From positions 186,001-250,000 of the forward strand of contig JAJQJQ010000042.1 of assembly GCA_028622995.1 (NCBI GenBank): a DNA stretch of 64,000 bases, read 5' to 3'. The notes beneath the pieces were generated by a model. It was not told where the DNA came from. It saw only the letters and a program-made list of their open reading frames with translations, and made no database searches. The DNA comes from Panagrolaimus kolymaensis (lineage: Eukaryota > Nematoda > Chromadorea > Rhabditida > Panagrolaimidae). Shown in pieces: positions 63,762 to 64,000 of the stretch (the first letter of the stretch is position 1; each line of letters begins with the position of its first letter). Made by a program: the position numbers and the translations under genes.

Positions 63762-64000
63762 TTCAAGAGTAACAATGATGAAGCAAGTTGATGCTGAAAA
63801 GACAAAGGTTAGTAAGTGAAGAAGATGGTACAAAAAAGAAAAAATAGGCACAAATAAACAAACACGAAAAAGGAATGGGATTCAAAAAAAAGAAGGGTGA
63901 TCATCGATCAAAACACGTTATGAAAACATTTAACGCATGTTCCAAAATCTACGACTAATTAGTATTGGATGATACTTGTAAGAATCAAAGATAAGATGTA

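Overview
The window is a strongly AT-rich piece of animal nuclear DNA, most probably from a nematode. Genes are cut by many short introns (about 40-160 bp, GT..AG) whose acceptors are typically TTTTAG or TTTCAG. Many start codons lie a few to about 90 bases after such an acceptor, as expected for spliced-leader trans-splicing. The protein set includes a PAG-3-type zinc-finger factor, a cys-loop channel and families with a nematode look. A clade IV (tylenchid-like) nematode would fit the very high A+T and the dense short introns, but that placement is a guess. I rebuilt gene models by hand from splice signals and codon phase. Where an exon list is given, the phases close exactly.

Layout: 1-4.1 kb, an unrecognised gene entering from the left and interrupted by a recent LTR retroelement (891-3013). 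6.1-8.6 kb, an anion-type cys-loop receptor. 9.3-10.5 kb, a lysine-rich, possibly HMG-box protein. 10.5-16.8 kb is gene-poor and holds a hAT-type element (11966-13121). 16.8-23.4 kb, a pag-3/GFI1-type gene with a 4-kb first intron. 23.4-27.2 kb is gene-poor with a foldback element. 27.2-33.7 kb, minus-strand genes: MRT4 ribosome-assembly factor, malonyl-CoA synthetase-like enzyme, ribophorin II (OST subunit) and a shortened tandem copy of ribophorin II. 34.2-40.1 kb, plus-strand genes: TRAPPC2, two tiny PMP3/UPF0057 proteins and ER alpha-mannosidase I. 40.5-48.5 kb, two related large secreted proteins of unknown function on the minus strand; histone H2A.Z lies on the opposite strand inside an intron of one of them. 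50.1-53.7 kb, FAM136A and beta-hexosaminidase. 53.9-55.6 kb, USP14. 56.5-57.7 kb, lipoyltransferase. 57.8-59.5 kb, a leucine-rich-repeat surface protein. 59.5-63.2 kb, no gene seen. 63.2-63.8 kb, a second TRAPPC2 copy.

The 31-40 kb stretch is rich in secretory-pathway functions: N-glycosylation, ER-Golgi tethering, N-glycan trimming and small membrane proteins. FAM136A and lipoyltransferase, and probably the acyl-CoA ligase, act in mitochondria. I found no CRISPR array, rRNA, convincing tRNA or prokaryote-type gene organisation. The least explained items are the retroelement whose target-site duplication rebuilds a splice acceptor, the ribophorin II copy without its lumenal domain, the pair of secreted paralogues, unusual pore residues in the channel and a probable Groucho-binding motif in the PAG-3 homologue.
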